DNA from: DATFDN01 sp963830565
GTDB taxonomy: Bacteria; Pseudomonadota; Alphaproteobacteria; Acetobacterales; Acetobacteraceae
Reading direction: 5' to 3'
DNA: 64,000 nt
Assembly: GCA_963830565.1 (NCBI GenBank)
Contig: CAWHMO010000017.1
Span: forward strand, 39,743 to 103,742
Shown here: piece after piece, positions 63,985-64,000 of the stretch
Layout: the number at the start of each line of letters is the position of its first letter
Numbering within the stretch: the first letter of the stretch is position 1
Made by a program: the position numbers and the translations under genes
The notes under the pieces: model-generated
The model's input: only the letters and a program-made list of their open reading frames with translations
Told to the model about the DNA's origin: nothing
The model's database searches: none

Positions 63985-64000
63985 ATGCCAAAGTCGAGCT

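Noticed and set aside
1..64000. CRISPR arrays, tRNA and rRNA genes
   Set aside because: No regularly spaced direct repeats other than the coding 45-bp minisatellite were seen, and no tRNA or rRNA sequence was recognised by eye; a covariance-model scan would be needed to be certain.

Overview
The window is GC-rich chromosomal DNA from an alphaproteobacterium, most likely Acetobacterales or a related Rhodospirillales family. The evidence for this is the very high GC, dense operons with 1-8 base stop/start overlaps (ATGA, TGATG, GTGA), the glyA-nrdR-ribD-ribE-ribB-ribH-nusB order, the gatCAB operon, hldD/lgt/MidA, and the style of the IS families. No rRNA, tRNA or CRISPR array was recognised. 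The assignment comes from gene content only.

Layout. 1-4.2 kb: the 5' part of an ABC solute-binding protein (reverse), then a FAD-dependent NADH-dehydrogenase-like enzyme and a GMC oxidoreductase. 4.2-7.4 kb: a secreted protein, a probable SelW-like selenoprotein with an in-frame TGA in its CxxU redox motif, and a divergent AraC regulator/MFS exporter pair. 7.5-12.7 kb: a decayed island holding a resolvase remnant, a broken LysR gene, a truncated IS110 transposase, and a ring-cleavage type aromatic catabolism operon (two-domain VOC dioxygenase, PIG-L/GalB-like, RraA/GalC-like aldolase, solute-binding/decarboxylase-like, truncated dehydrogenase) in which almost every gene carries several frameshifts. 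12.7-31.2 kb: the housekeeping core. On the reverse strand this is ruvX-glyA-nrdR-ribD-ribE-ribB-ribH-nusB; forward is gatCAB; reverse is the HCCA isomerase, proC-ybjN-like and ubiK; forward is hldD-lgt-midA-pgeF-lipoprotein-prs.

31-45 kb: assorted metabolic genes (DUF5666-like secreted protein, deazaflavin-type nitroreductase, LLM flavin monooxygenase, GST, phosphatase, MBL hydrolase, SDR, gamma-glutamyltransferase, TauE). After them come a large decayed winged-helix/cyclase/AAA/TPR regulator, TspO and ygfZ. 45-55.4 kb: a probable surface-glycan region with a glycosyltransferase, AsnB, a dihydroorotase-like enzyme, a sulfotransferase, a nucleotide-sugar epimerase/reductase, a large glycosyltransferase-like gene (frameshifted) and an OafA-type acyltransferase. 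55.5-64 kb: a mobile-element-rich end with an IS5-family copy abutting an HtrA protease gene, a secreted protein made of 15-residue repeats, an IS5-family element split by a 2-kb serine-recombinase element, a truncated DUF4393/Abi-alpha-like gene, and a frameshifted IS701-like transposase at the right edge.

Several otherwise well conserved genes (ribH, a GST, ygfZ, the 52-54 kb glycosyltransferase) carry single-base indels. Some of the breakage may therefore be sequencing error rather than biology; read-level checks would decide. The most interesting signals are the selenoprotein candidate with a bacterial-SECIS-like hairpin just after its TGA, and the serine-recombinase element with about 20-bp inverted ends nested in an IS5 transposase.
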